Assembly: GCA_025024175.1 (NCBI GenBank)
Contig: QCXZ01000041.1
Location: 42,279,786-42,343,785, forward strand
DNA: 64,000 bases
Direction: 5' to 3'
Origin: Rhyzopertha dominica
Taxonomy: Eukaryota; Arthropoda; Insecta; Coleoptera; Bostrichidae
Under the pieces are notes generated by a model. The model made no database searches and was not told the DNA's origin. It saw only the letters and a program-made list of their open reading frames with translations. Made by a program: the position numbers and the translations under genes. Within the stretch, counting starts at the first letter, position 1, and every line of letters begins with the position of its first letter. This document shows, one piece after another, positions 12,028 through 25,000 of this stretch.

Positions 12028-13254
12028 AAAATTTTTTAGTTATTACAGAACGTGTATTTCTCTGTTACAGCTTATGTGCTAGACCTAACTATGCGAAATG
12101 CAAGACATCTGTTTAGATTGCAGAATGTAGTAGTGATGCTTGATCATTTAGCTTTCTCACGACAAAATACCATGCCCCTGCTGGAAACTAAATTGGTCCG
12201 CGAAGAAGCGATGACGCCCATCTCCACTAAAAACAGTTGTACTACATTTTGATCGAAGATATCTTCATCTGATTAGGCACGAGAAGCAGTCCTATTATCG
12301 CCTCTGTCAGAGTTCTAAGAGATAAACACTTTTACAGGTATTTTACTATGTTATCAATACTTTATTGTAAAAATAAATTTACCAATAAACGCGACTAAAA
12401 TTTGGACATTTCGGTCACAGTCGGGCTGGTCTCTTTTAAAAGATTAAAAAAGAAAAACACAAAGGGAGTGTATAATATTTAAGAGAAGGTAAACTATGCG
12501 TGCCCGTGCTAACTAACGGCTAACAAATAAATTCGTACGGGGTTAACTGTTTTTTCAGTATCTGAAATTCTTGAAATGATTCTCTATTCACTATTTACAC
12601 ATACAAAGGAATGCTATTCTAATAGAGTTTGTTAGACAACATTTAATCTGTAATCTGCAGCGCACGCAGAAGTCAGTACAACCCGTAACATTATACGTAA
12701 CATGAGCATCTCGGTTCGCATAGCTAATCTGTAGAAAATTATGCTCCCCAATATCGCAGCCCCAACGTTTGTAACTGCAGCGTAGCCCGTGTAGAGGTTT
12801 AATTTTCATCCCCGAGGCAGTACCAGGAAATGACGAAATTGTAATAATTTCGCGTGCTTGCATGCATGCACGAATGCAACATTGGTGAGCCATTACGCTA
12901 CATTTCCGTAAACGTACAGTGTATGCTGGAAGCGCTAACTACTTAAACGTTATTAGGTGGACGTGCTGGCGGAAATAGGCGATCGATGTTTTCACCATGT
13001 GCAGTTCTCATCTAAAGTTGTACGGCGAGTTAAGGAGAAGTAACCATTTCTAATGAAATAGTCCATAGAGCAGTTTTTAAGCAGTAAAGTTCTTTTTCAT
13101 TTTGATTGGAGCTCGTCTAAAGTCTCCCCCAAACCATAAATTTTTAAACGCATGTGGGTAGAAAGTTAGCGGTCAAGATGGTTGGAAAATGACTTTCTTT
13201 TACAGATGATATATATTTTTTTTCAAATCCAAAATACCAAAGGCTTGGTATGAT
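12028..13254. other. No gene recognised
   Basis: The minus-strand frame 12591-12893 (100 codons, many Cys) lies in moderately GC-rich sequence. It has no family resemblance I can name, and no splice signals or promoter were identified. Confidence 0.45.
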
Positions 13255-13350
13255 GTAAGTAGAAATTTAGATGGCAATGCCATCTGTCAGCATTACACCG
13301 ACACGATGACAAAGCCACCTAACTACCATCATGAGAACTACTTTCTAAAG
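13255..13350 (+). repeat. Dispersed repeat R1, copy 1
   Basis: About 95 bp that recurs in reverse orientation at 61615-61722 with roughly 80-85% identity by eye. Its core is the near-palindrome AGATGGCAATGCCATCT, followed by a CTGTCAG segment and a GACAAAGCCACCTA block. It is probably part of a short interspersed or miniature element whose ends I could not fix. Confidence 0.7.
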
Positions 13351-13840
13351 GAACTGCACTGCTATAATGAGAATAATAATAGAGAATCAACAGAGAATAG
13401 CACGCGCGTTAGTCTATCTGGCTTCGTTTGAACCTGACTGAACTGATACTGGTGAGTAGTAGGGTTCATGTTCCATTAGATTCACCTCATTTATCTGCTA
13501 AAAATGTAATAAGGTTCGAATAAAATCAGGGGATGGCTGAAAAATGGCCTTTTAAACGTGATGTATTTCTTAAAATTCAAGACGATGACCCACTCCACCA
13601 CAAACTCTAAAATTTTAAACAGTAATTCGTGTCACGTTGATATGCGCATTCAGAACACTGCAATCAGAAAATTCATTGTCACATTGTAATTATGATCGTG
13701 AATTGTTTTCCTCTACATATATTTCACTTTTGCAATCAGGTTTCAATAAAAACAATTAGGTTTATTTTACGATATCAACTGTATCAATAAGATGTATAGT
13801 CCTTACTTGTAGGTAGCAGCATTCCTGCATTTCGCTTCTA

Positions 13841-14313
13841 TACAGGGTGTGCCACCCCTTGTATCTATGCAGGCTACAAAGTAGCTAAAGTGTGTTAATC
13901 TTATATTATATGTTTATAAACTGTAACTATCTGCAAAAATTGAAGTTCAGAAAATGATGATGACGATTGAATTGTTTAACCTGCTTGTAACTTATTTGCT
14001 TAAAATTTTTCAAAATTTCGAGAAAACCTGCTTTGGACACTTTTTAAATGTATAGCTTTTAGGTTTTATAAAAAAAAGAACGAAATGTAACACTGAGTAT
14101 TTTACTCAGCTTTTTTATTGACAGTTTTGTGTTAGAATAGTAGGCTCTGCCGTAGTCGACTATAGTTAAACAAATACTATTTTTAGTTCATTGTGTCAGT
14201 GCAGTACTACAAGTTCCATGCAAAAATGAGCTTCACGAGTCAAGAGAAAATTGATATACTACAAACGTAATATTCTTGTAAGAAAACAGAACTGGCTATG
14301 TCGGAAGATTTAT
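13841..14313 (+). mobile_element. 5' end of a DUF4817-type mariner, truncated
   Basis: It begins TACAGGGTGTGCCACC at 13841 directly after TA (13839-13840), as in Tc1/mariner termini. At 14226 an ATG opens a frame whose first codons (MSFTSQEKIDIL) match the typical start of DUF4817-type transposases (MSFTxEEKIDxI). It meets a stop after 14 codons and a second one soon after. The rest of the transposase and the right terminus are absent. Confidence 0.65.
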
Positions 14314-14674
14314 AGAAACAAGGCAATTTATTATTTGAAGATATCGAACAAGCAATTAACAGTATAAATGACAAAGTTATAACCATGCATAGACATGGGG
14401 GGTGATACACTCTGTTTAAATGATTTATTGTTACTTATATACATATTATTCTGGATTACTGAGTAAAACACAATTGGGTACATCCAGAAACAGAAATAAT
14501 GTAAGAAGAACACTAGTTTTTTATTTATTCTTAGAGAGGACTAATCTTGCTACTAATATTTACCAAATATACATTATTATGTAACTTAGAATGTATGATG
14601 GTTGTTGCCTATATATGAAGAGTAATATTATTTATTGGGCTTTTGAGGCAAATTTTACGAAGAAAAATATATCA

Positions 14675-14746
14675 GCTCCCATCGAGAATCGAACTCGGGT
14701 CCTTCCAGATATACCCTCTGTTGTTCGGCCACTGAGCTATGGGGCC
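14675..14746 (-). repeat. tRNA-like sequence, copy 1 (SINE head or tRNA pseudogene)
   Basis: On the minus strand it has an A-box-like TAGCTCAGTGG, a B box GTTCGATTC, a good T stem and a partly paired acceptor (five of seven). The putative anticodon loop lacks the usual T33, so no credible anticodon can be assigned. Confidence 0.6.
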
Positions 14747-14848
14747 GTGCTGGAAACAGCATGGCAATAGATGGCAGGATAATCGTACTCACATTTCAAA
14801 AGTATAAGTCATCAATTTAATAGTACGCTCCCGCCGAGTTCCCAGCAC

Positions 14849-14921
14849 GACCCCATAGCTCAGTGGAAGAGCCAACAGAGGCTATATCTGGAAGAACCCG
14901 AGTTCGATTCTCGATGGGAGC
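14849..14921 (+). repeat. tRNA-like sequence, copy 2
   Basis: It has a perfect D stem (GCTC/GAGC), a B box GTTCGATTC in a nearly perfect T arm and an acceptor pairing at five of seven positions. The anticodon arm has only four pairs and its loop reads GGCTATA without T33. It is therefore probably an RNA polymerase III-derived SINE head and not a functional tRNA. Confidence 0.6.
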
Positions 14922-14974
14922 TAATATATATTTTTCATCGTAAAATTTGCCTCAAAAGCCCACTGAATAATATT

Positions 14975-17900
14975 GCTATTATTATGTAACTATGAGCAAT
15001 CAATAGAGTGATTATTTCAATATGAAAAGCTGCATTATCTTTATGAAATTATGTGTAATAAGTTCTAGGTTGTATTGTACTTGGAGGTATGCCGTTCTGA
15101 CAGAAGTATAGCTATATAGGACTGACGGTCAACAACACTAAATAATAAAACGACGAACAAAAACAAAAGTAGCCTAATCAATATTATTACGGGTAATGGA
15201 TTTTAGAAATACTAGCCTTAAAACACGCATACCCTTGCATATAATTTCTTATGCAAAGATGTTAACGCATCAAATATAAGATTCCACATAACCCAACAAA
15301 ATACCAAACATGCAAACAATGNAACGTNTCGTATTTTTAGNAAAGGACTAGTGAAAACGGGTCTGCTCTACTAATTAAATTAACTTTGTTGGGAAAAATA
15401 AAAGCTTGCTCAAAATAAATTCAAAAATTAATTAAATTTTATAGCTATTTAACGATCCATAATGTATCTCGAAAATCATAATCGTCTGGTGTCCTATATT
15501 TTCGGTTAAGCTCAGTCGATACATGGAACCGGGTTTAGCTGCAGCGCTTATGTGACCCAGTTCGTTGTTTTGCTAGGAACGAGGTGAAAATTCTGAAAGG
15601 GCGGTCGGCAAATTAACACGAAACAAAAACTGCTCCGCCGGCTTTTGTTGCGTTGCTTGGTAATGTAATAATAGAATGCCGTCATCCAACGCATACAAAT
15701 AGGGAGCGAAAATGCTCCAATTACACACTACTGTTTAATGATCTACGTTTAGAAGTTGAAATTAATTTCACGTGAACGGAATGTTTAGTATTATTTTGGT
15801 TTAAATCAAGCACCTAACATTTTGTGGAATGAAAGCGCGCAAACAGGAGAGTTCACCAAGAATAAATATTTACTTTAGTTGCATTAATAATGGAAGCCAG
15901 AACAGCGTATTTACTTTGACTTTCTCTGGTATTTGAAGCATTTTGTGTACTTCTTTTAAATGTTTTCATTACTATTCAAATAAATGTACAGTAAGTCAGA
16001 GCAAATTAAATAAAAAATTAGGCGGCTCATGCTAATACACGTTTCGCCGAGTGTTTTTCCAGCTGTGTATGAAGCACAACAAACAGTAGGATGTATGTAG
16101 AACGTGTTCGAACCGAGTTCAACAACCTAAAATATTTATTTACCTGAGGTGTAAAATCGACATTAAGATTAAGATAAAAATAAACCACGGGTATATCCTT
16201 TAACGTATCTATAATCAATCTCAACTTAAAAGTATTTCCGTAAAACTGAGTAAGATAGGAATAGGTTATTATTGCGCGACCGAAAAAACCCAGCAGGTAT
16301 ATATGATTGAAAGTTATAATGCAATTAAAAGGGTATAGCTGTATCTTTAGAACATCTGTAAGTTTGACGTGGACACGTGTATCCTAAATAGGGAGATAGT
16401 TAACTTCGAGCTAAAATGATAATATTCATAAAATTCATTGGACTCTATGTTTGCTAGGCTTTTTTTTTTCCTTACCGAACGTAATACGTCGTAGATTATA
16501 AAGCCATCACTATAAGACGCATACGTATATTCACAAAGTCACCGGACAATTGGCAATTAGGTCTCTGTACTTGCAGATTGAATCAGCTTCCATCCTAGTT
16601 CGTAAAGCGACCGCTAGATGATCTGATAGCGACTTTCACAGAATGTTCCGTCTACGTAACTGATCTTTCACACTTGCGTTCTTTTGTAATGCGTACCACT
16701 GAAATATTTAAATACACGCAGTCGAATGGGACCTTTAATACAAGCGGCGCGGCGACAAGTTTGACGCGCGTCTACCATCGAAAACAAAATTTCGTCAACA
16801 CGGTTATGTTTCCGCCAAAAAGTTTATTTACCTGCTTTCTTATGGGAGCTTTCACACAGGTGATTGTACAGCCATGAGTGTAACATTAGCAAATGACACG
16901 GTCGCTTTTATTATAATCGAAGGAAACACAGCAGTTTACTGTGGATTTAGGAAACAGTAACAATCAAATTTGCCTAATGTTAGATTTCAAACGGTAATTA
17001 ATTGTATTTAAATTTTACTACTGGGTTTTTCTAAATCGTAACCATTATTATTAACGGATAGAGATCTCCAATAGAGAAATTATTTTACGATACCTAGGAG
17101 CAAAGGTCTGTTGCTGGTTTCGTTTGCATTATTATTGTTGCAAATATGGCGCGTTTTACTATAGCAGATGTTGCTTTTGTAAATACCAAAATTGCTTGTA
17201 GTGTACACGCAGACGTTGTTTATTATTTAATTATTTACTTGCTGTGTTCGCATGTGCGCGTGAATATAATGCTGGTGCATTTCTTTCCAATAATAACAGA
17301 TGAACCCATACTTTTCTTTTTATTTCTTTTTTATTTTTTTATCCATAAATTTTAGGGACCAATATAATTTTTTTTTGTTTTGTAACATTACGGCTCTGAT
17401 AATGAACTGACGTTAGTCATTGAAAACGCGCGGCAGGTCTTGTAATGTGAAAACGAACCGAGCGGTGTTTTACAGTTCGGCAAAATGACCGCCCGGCAAA
17501 AAAAACAAATGTGAAAGGGCCGTAAAAGACGTTAACATCAAAAATTAACAGACGGTTCTGAAAACTTGCCAAACGGTGAAAACTTCTGAAGCTTTAATCC
17601 GGCTAGCGTAGATGTTGCAAAAGTTTAAAAATCGCCATAAACCCTCCTGCTGTTCTAACGCGACCACCGAATATCGTATCGCAGCGGGTTTCCTAACAAA
17701 AGCGCGTATATTGCAGGCCGTCGCCCTAACTTAATCATTCTCAATTTTCATGGCTTCATGGATTAGCTTTAGCGGTATTATTCAATTATAAACGTGCCAT
17801 ATACGTTTGTTGGACCAGCGTTCCAGCGCACATTGGATTAAAGTAATCCGATTACTGCGTTGGGTGTGTAAACCGAATCGATACCAATTCAACACGTTTT

Positions 17901-18341
17901 ATTTATTTTTTTTTACCAAAAAAAGGGCAGAGGCGGATCCCTGGCAAAGCTCTAACCAATACAATTATTGCCGTAAACACAAATCTGACGACAAAGTGAA
18001 TGAGATGTCACAAGACTCACAACTTCTGTTTCATGCAGATTCACCAATAATTCACACCCACTATTTTGCTTCACCATCATAAACCTATGTTACATATAAT
18101 AGTTATAAACTTCTGCAAGTGCAAATTAATTTTGTTCAACTAATGCGACAACTTTTAAGCATCATAGAGTCAGGTTTCTTTTTTAGTTTCCTTACAATCG
18201 TAAGTGCAATGGCTAGTAATTCACACGAATTAGTAAATATATAGTTAATTTACCACATTGGCACCAGTATAACCATTCATCAATGCAACAATGATTACAT
18301 CAGGAACAAATATCCTTAAAAGAATTCTGTTAATTAAAATA
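14975..18341. other. No gene recognised; GC-richer island at about 15480-15720
   Basis: The island at 15480-15720 has higher GC and CpG content without a frame or repeat. The remaining frames (16027-16224, 16674-16877, 17146-17355, 17807-18082) show no recognisable domain, and that at 16674 has no ATG start. Several N bases occur near 15322-15351. Confidence 0.45.
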
Positions 18342-19584
18342 TAGGGCGGTCGCAATGTAATGGGCCAAAATTTATGACTAGATTGTTGATATAAAAATAT
18401 TGAGATTTTGACAAACTTACCTTAGTCCAAAAGTTGATAATTACAGAGATATAGGGTGTTAAATGCAAAATATTATCTTAGTTTTTTCTTATTTATTTCA
18501 TAATAAATGCTCATATCGACATAAAAATTTTTGTCGCGGGTTTTCTGGAGTGAGAGATTGAAATCTATCGATGGTTTGCTTATAGTTAATAGAGGGCGCC
18601 ACCTGCGCTAGGTCGAATGCGTTGAAAACGACAGAATTTTTTTATGTCTCAACAAATCTATTCTCAGGTATCAAATTCTGATTTTACAACTTCTTTTACA
18701 CAAAAAAGCTATAGGTACTTTTTGATAGTCGCTATCTTGTACCGTTCTCGTAAAATTTGGCATTGAAAATTTCAATGTATTTTCATTCAATTACAAATCG
18801 GCAAAAATTTTCAAGTAGGCTTGTGTTAAAATCCAATTTTAACATTTTCCACCTATCTTAGTGCTGTCAGGAATTTTACAGTATTATTCGTGTCTTATTA
18901 AAAGCATTCTTTTATAGAGCACTATAAACACCCGTGAAGAGCTAAAACAGAAAATTTTAAATCAAATCAAATCATTTCGTAACAAGAATCTCTATTCTAA
19001 AATATGGCAGTCTTTCAACAAACCCATTAATAAATGTATTGAAGTTGAAGGCGAACATGTTGAACATTTATTGTAATATTCGACATTGAATTGTTCATCA
19101 CAATTTGAAATAAACTCTTGTTTTTTTGACACCCGTACCTTATTTTGATTACTCGAATTACCAAAGCTAAATATCTTGAGAACGATGCAAGATAGCGACT
19201 ATAATAAAGTACAGCTTTATTGTGTAAAAGAAGTTGTAAAATCAGAATTTGATAACCGAGAATAGATTTGTTGAGATATAAAAAAGTTTTGTCGTTTTCA
19301 ACGCATTCGACCCAGCACAGGTGGCGCTCTCTATGAACTACAAGCAAACCATGTATAGATATCAATCTCTCGGCCCAGAAAACCCCTAACACTAAAATTT
19401 TATGTCGACATGAGCATTTATTATGAAATCAATAAGAAAAAACTAACATAATATTTTGCATTTAACACCCTGTATCTCTGTAAGTATCAACTTGTGAATT
19501 AAAATGAGTTTGTCTAAATCGCAATATTTTCACGTCAGGAATCTAGTCATGAATTTCGGCCCATTAAATCGCGACCACCTTGTA
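18342..19584. mobile_element. Foldback element, about 1.24 kb, TA-flanked (family FB-B)
   Basis: Two arms of about 400 bp (18342-18750 and 19170-19584) are diverged inverted copies, outlined by matching blocks. Examples are GGTCGCAATGTAATGGGCC at the left with its counterpart at 19550-19575, and the GATAGTCGCTATCTTG block near 18725 with its complement near 19190. TA dinucleotides flank both ends (18340-18341 and 19585-19586). The roughly 420-bp centre encodes no transposase. The minus-strand frame 19027-19392 lies mostly in the right arm and is spurious. Confidence 0.8.
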
Positions 19585-19586
19585 TA

Positions 19587-20204
19587 ATTTGCAATGCATA
19601 AAATAATTTTAGATGCACAAATACTACAAAAATAGAATATTGCTTCCTATTGCGATATAAAAACAGCCTGGCAAAGTGGCAGTCTTCGATCTTCTTTCGA
19701 GTGATACTTGTATTGTACTAATTTTAGTTGGTTTTGGTATTGCATACTGTTACGACGTGGACATGCGAATGCCTGCGGATTAGGCAACCAGATCGACAAG
19801 ACGTTTGTGCGGTTGCCTAAGGTCCTGTTATGAGCTTCGAGCATATTTCATTGACAGAATATTCTCGAAACTTCGACAGCGATAGCGAGAGGTCTGAAAA
19901 CATTAGGGAACTTTAGACGGGGGTAAACATAACCCGATGACAATCGTACGAAGAAGTCTGATTTAAAAGGCAGTAAAGCAAGCGGACCAGGTGTTGTAAG
20001 TGTTAATGAGTGCAGTTTAGTGATTTGAATGGGTTAATTGAAGTAATTAACCCGCACAGCAGTATTAACTGCTAAACTAGCCGTGTTGTCCGTTCAGATA
20101 AGAAATATTTGACTTTTACAGAATTACTAGGCCAGGAAGCCACAGAAAATTGCTAAAATTTAAAACTTCAAAGAGTTAATAGTTAGAATATTTCCACTGG
20201 CTTC
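19587..20204. other. No gene; weak solo-LTR-like segment
   Basis: From 19749 the sequence begins TGTTACGACG and later has an ATAAGAAA run and a stop near TTTTACA (about 20120). This recalls a solo LTR, but no target duplication could be matched, so it is not called. Confidence 0.25.
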
Positions 20205-20364
20205 CTGGAGGTTACTAATCCACAGTCAGATGAAGAGGAATGGTCCTGAATGGTTACAGCCGAAGTATATAGATGGAACACTGGCTGGAGGTTACTAATC
20301 CACGGTCAGATTAAGAAAAATGGGCCTGAATGGTTACAGCCAATGTGATACAGATGAAACACTG
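20205..20364 (+). repeat. 80-bp tandem duplication
   Basis: Two head-to-tail copies of an 80-bp unit beginning CTGGAGGTTACTAATCCAC (20205 and 20285), differing at about 11 positions. Both contain TCCTGAATGGTTACAGCC or its close variant. The surrounding 20365-21490 shows no gene. Confidence 0.85.
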
Positions 20365-21499
20365 TCAGGTAAGATTTGTGAACCCAGAAAAACTGGCCTA
20401 AAAATACATATGCCATTATGACTTACTCTTATCAGAAATTCAATTTATACAGGAAGAAAAGTTGGATGACTATCGATGAGGTACATACCTGGTGTTCGAC
20501 CAGACCATGTGCTCTGATGAAAAAACAGCAAGTATTCTGGCTTTTACTCCCCGAAAGCTCAGGAAAAGTTTATTCTAACGGCACTAAATGATCCCACTAA
20601 GGCCTTCCAACATTAAAATTTTCTGTTTGGAAACACAACTGTATAGTGCCCGTTATCCACAGGTAAAACAAAAAATGTGGCAAACTTTTACACCAGCCAA
20701 AATCAGAATGAATCACTGTTTTAGATAAGTCATCAGATAGAGGTCGACAGCCTAGGGTCCTTCAGATTTTACCAACCGGATGATAAGACCAACCTTGACT
20801 CTAAGAACCGGCCTACAGATTGTAAACAATAACCTGCAAAGCATTCTAGAGCAGATTCACACGGAAAGACAATTGGAGTAAAATACCGCTTCTAACAAAA
20901 TGTCCACATCATAAGGATCAATACACATCTTAAAATAATTTTACGGTAGACAATGCTATAAAAGGAAAAATATTGGATTCTCCAACCCGGAAAGATAGGC
21001 AACCAACTCAACTATATCAATTGTAAACATGCGGAAAAATAAAGAAGACGGATAATTTCTGTATAAAACCCTTCTGAAAAAATAAACTGTAACAATACAT
21101 CGCTTCTAAATTACTTATATAAAGGAATTAATCTAAATTGTGAAGAATTATCCGAATTCAGTTTTGCAAACGCGACATACAAAAAAATAATATGAGAGGC
21201 ATCCAAATATGAAGTCACACAACTCCAGTTGCTCACTTATCATTTTTCAATTATCTTACCTGCATTTTGTACGAACTTTCCAACATCAGGGAGGACTTTT
21301 AGAAACGCGTTCGAGTCGAGTTAACGGGTACTTCGACGATTACTTTAAATCAAGATATGTATATTTTAGAGTACTAGTCAGCTACGTCAGCACTCCACTT
21401 TCAAGAAAAACCTATATGTTAAAAATTTTTATTTGCTAACAAAGCATGTTTCAAGGGAAACCAATAAACTGAATTTACACTTATAATCCCCATATAAGA

Positions 21500-22015
21500 A
21501 AATCCTAATGCGATCAAAAAAAATCATGAAACTGTTTTTCAATGAATATTTGGTGCGATATAGTAGGAAACCGTTTGGTAGGGCCATTTGTTCTATTAAT
21601 CTTATTTAAACTTATTGCGGAAATCACTGCCAGAATTATTGGAACGTTTTAGGAGTGAAATGTGGTTTTATCATGACGACGCACCACTATTCTGCTACAG
21701 AGCAGTTACAACATTTTTGATTGGGCGCCTTACGAATAGATGGATAGGTCGGCAGGGACTGATTCCTGGACCAGCAAGATCACCTGATCTCACTTCACTT
21801 GATTATCATATGTGGGGACACATGAAGAACGTATTTATTCTGCACTGACACAATCGAGTAGAATGAATCTAAAGGATAATAAAAGTCAAATATTAAATCA
21901 AAAAACTCCCATGCGTTCGGTGTTCTCCATCTTTCGAAGGTCTCCTTATCTCTGTATTAATGATACAGGTGGCCATTTTACATTAGAATTAAATATAATT
22001 TCATTAAATGTTCGA
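21500..22015 (+). pseudogene. DUF4817/DDE mariner transposase relic (C-terminal half)
   Basis: The reading starts near 21530 with NIWCDIVGNRLVGPF, which matches the family's conserved NVWAGIVGDxLxGPx segment. After a shift the frame 21615-21848 has the second catalytic Asp in a WFYHDDAP motif and the third in RSPDLTSLDYHMWGH. The spacing fits a DDE/D domain. A further frame change after the HMKN segment brings in the C-terminus (21812-22018) ending in a GGHF motif like that at 6.9 kb. There are at least two frameshifts; the N-terminal half and inverted ends are missing. Confidence 0.8.
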
Positions 22016-22018
22016 TAA

Positions 22019-25000
22019 TAAAGTTGGTGTTTATCTAATTATAAATGCTTCTATTGCAGTCACTTGAATTTTAATGTAGATATATCAACATTACAGTCCA
22101 TTTTAGCATGTTTGTTTGTGAAAACTTCTTGATCCGGAATGGCTGCAAGAATTTTTACATTCACTAAAGGCTTCTAGTTGTGGCATATCCTGTCCTTAGT
22201 CATCGTTGATTTGCTTGCAGAAATATATTTGTTTTAAAAATATAAAACGTTGGGCCCACAAATATTTCAATCTACTCGGACATTACAACTTCCGACATTT
22301 ACAAACTTGTCCGTCTCACAAATAGTTTTCATTATCACATCATTAGCTAGTTCTGTTGTGGATTTCTGCCAAAGAAGCTGGTCGATTTATCACGTTTTCA
22401 AACAAAACGATTCGACGAATTCCCGCATCCATTGCCAAAATATGCAGACTGCAAGACTGTTAAGTAGCGGGTTCACTAAACCGTATATGGGACAAGCATA
22501 ATAATCGGTGAGCGCCATATTTCGTGAGGGTTTCGACTTCCTAAGGCCATTTCTTTGTACAAAAGGATCTCCAGATGCCACCTTGAAATACTAACGGAAG
22601 ATGGATTAAGAATACCGCCGTATTTCTTAATATTCATGTTTCGTAATCTAAACGCAGTAATTATAAATCGTCGGCGTAATCTGATGTCGCTTTATCTTGA
22701 ACCTTGCCTGCAGTAATGTAAATTTAACTATTTGAAATTTTAATATCCAGTTTTGATCTTGATCTAAGTTAAAACGAGATTTATGTGAGATGCAAGTATG
22801 AAGCTGTTATTCATAACGCTGTTATGCAACGATCGGTTCTTAACATAGCAGCAAAACTGATAGAATCTCAAGCTGGAACGGACGAGAACACCCAGTGAGT
22901 TTGTAATTGTAGATTTATCTTCTTAGTGGAGGAAAGTATGTATGAACTGGCCTGATCGAATATGTCCGATCATGCAACAACAAATTTACTGGTGGTGATA
23001 AATAGTGAAACTAAAATTGATCAATAGCGAACTTAATATCGTCATATGTCATATCATATGTTGCAATTTACTTTAACATAATCGTATAAAGCCTGCCTGT
23101 ATTCCAGTATGGAGGTATTATTTTACCTTTTTTTTAAATTAAGCTTTGCACTAATCTGACATATCAAAACAAAAGTAATATTTAATATACCAGCTTCGAA
23201 ATTCTGTATTTTTCCATATTATACCCTTGTCTCAATACTCTTGTCACTTCTAACATTATTATATTTGAATTAAATTAAATGCTAAACCTTTAAATCAATA
23301 TATTTCTATTAATCTGTACTGACTGTATTTTGTATTTGGTTCCAAAATTAAACGTCCATTTTTCAAAGGATAAGCAAAATTTCAACTTTTTAATGACGCA
23401 ACGATATAGTTAATAATTACCGGAAGTTCCAACAATAGAATGCCAAAATATCATTTCATCACTAATGCCAAAATATCATTTCATCACTAACTCTTATCTT
23501 TTTCTTAAATACGGGTTTTGTCGATAATTATACGATCAACTAGGTAGTTTTCTATTGAAGAATTAAGATTATAAATACTATTTTTTAATGAGTGATGTGA
23601 AAAAAGAAAACCGTCATACAGTCCCTGTTTGAGGGTGCGAAGTAGCAATATTTCGATAGGTAGTACAGATGGTCATTTTTACACATTCTACAGAAGTAGC
23701 ATAAACAAAAGTCAATCAGAAAAGAATACTAATCATCTTTAGGCTATTTGGTACTAAATTTTAATCCTAATACGTAACTATTCCAAATTTAGAGAAAAAT
23801 GAATCAAACTTATCTTCTTTATAAAAATAGGTTACATCTTTTCGTGACATATTTACGCTATATTAAGCAATACTGAATTTCCTTAATATGTCCAAAATTA
23901 ACATTTAACGAGGCAGTTAATGACAATTAACACGTTTTTTGCATGTACTCAATGTAAGTTCACGCGAACTAAAGATGTTACATTCTGTAACATTAAAAGT
24001 TCGCAATAAATATCACAATGAACTTAATACACTGAGAATGCAAATGTCACCATTTAACTATAAAGGCCATAACGAATCAATAAACCTACTGCAGAACATT
24101 TAAACTGACAACAAAAAAATACCACACTGACCTTTCATTTAACGTGTCCAGGACAATAAAACGGACTACTATTTTCACTCCTGCTGTTACGAACACTGGC
24201 TCACTTAATTAACGGTTCCACCTTAAGAGCAGCAATAACAGCTTTTATGGACTATTAGCATTTTATAAGCTTGCCCACATAGATGTTACAGAAGCGTGGT
24301 GAGCGTTATGCAAGATTACTCCACTTACTAAGACTAGTCCTTTTCAGGTAACCGATTTATAAGGGTAAAAAGCAAATAGTTGTCGACTCAAGTAAAGCGC
24401 GAATTCTACTAATTCTATGCTAATTGGCGTCAGCTCTAAAAAAAATGCTGGGTAACAATGCAAAGGTCAATTACGGTACTATTGGAACAATGCAAAATAC
24501 TTAATTCGAAGAAAAATGTCTATAGTTTTAAAGAAACGTGGTTTTCTGCAGTCATAATAATTACTGGTGGAAAATTTGTTCAGCAAACACACGAATCTTG
24601 TGAAAAAAAAATCTACAAATGGTTTAATTATATGTCATATGATACACACAATCATTGCGAAATCATACCATAATCAGGTACTAGCGGTAAAACAATGATC
24701 ATCAATAACTATCTAAGCCACGAACAGCAAATCAATAGCATTACTTAGGCGTAAAATTAATATGCGAAGGAGAACTAAAAGATGTCAACAAAGAATGCAG
24801 AAATCTTAAATCTGACAAAATGAAAGTGAGGTAATACAGTAGAAGCAGAATTTTGTAAAACGAGCGGCACTGCAGCCTAAGTAAAATAAAATATGCGATC
24901 TACGAGATTTAAATGCAATTACAATTACACAAAAGGACAAAAACACGAAAAAAAAAAGAATTTTATAGTAAGTTGAATTAAGAATACAAAAGCATGTCAA

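Larger units (their letters stand above)
14623..14974. mobile_element. Foldback element with two opposed tRNA-like sequences
   Basis: Two arms of about 135 bp (14623-14757 and 14838-14974) are inverted copies, separated by about 80 bp. Each arm holds a 5' or 3' AT-rich flank and a complete tRNA-like sequence. The arms match beyond the tRNA part, including the TTTTGAGGCAAATTTTACGA flank and its complement. The whole unit was therefore duplicated in inverted orientation, as with a SINE inserted head-to-head or a foldback built from a SINE. Confidence 0.75.

Noticed and set aside
14849..14921. Functional tRNA gene
   Set aside because: The loop lacks T33, the anticodon stem has four pairs, the acceptor has two mismatches, and an inverted copy shares non-tRNA flanks.
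19027..19392. 121-codon minus-strand frame
   Set aside because: Lies largely within the right arm of the FB-B foldback and has no transposase motif.
19749..20120. Possible solo LTR beginning TGTTACGACG
   Set aside because: No matching target duplication and no partner LTR in the window; the end cannot be fixed.
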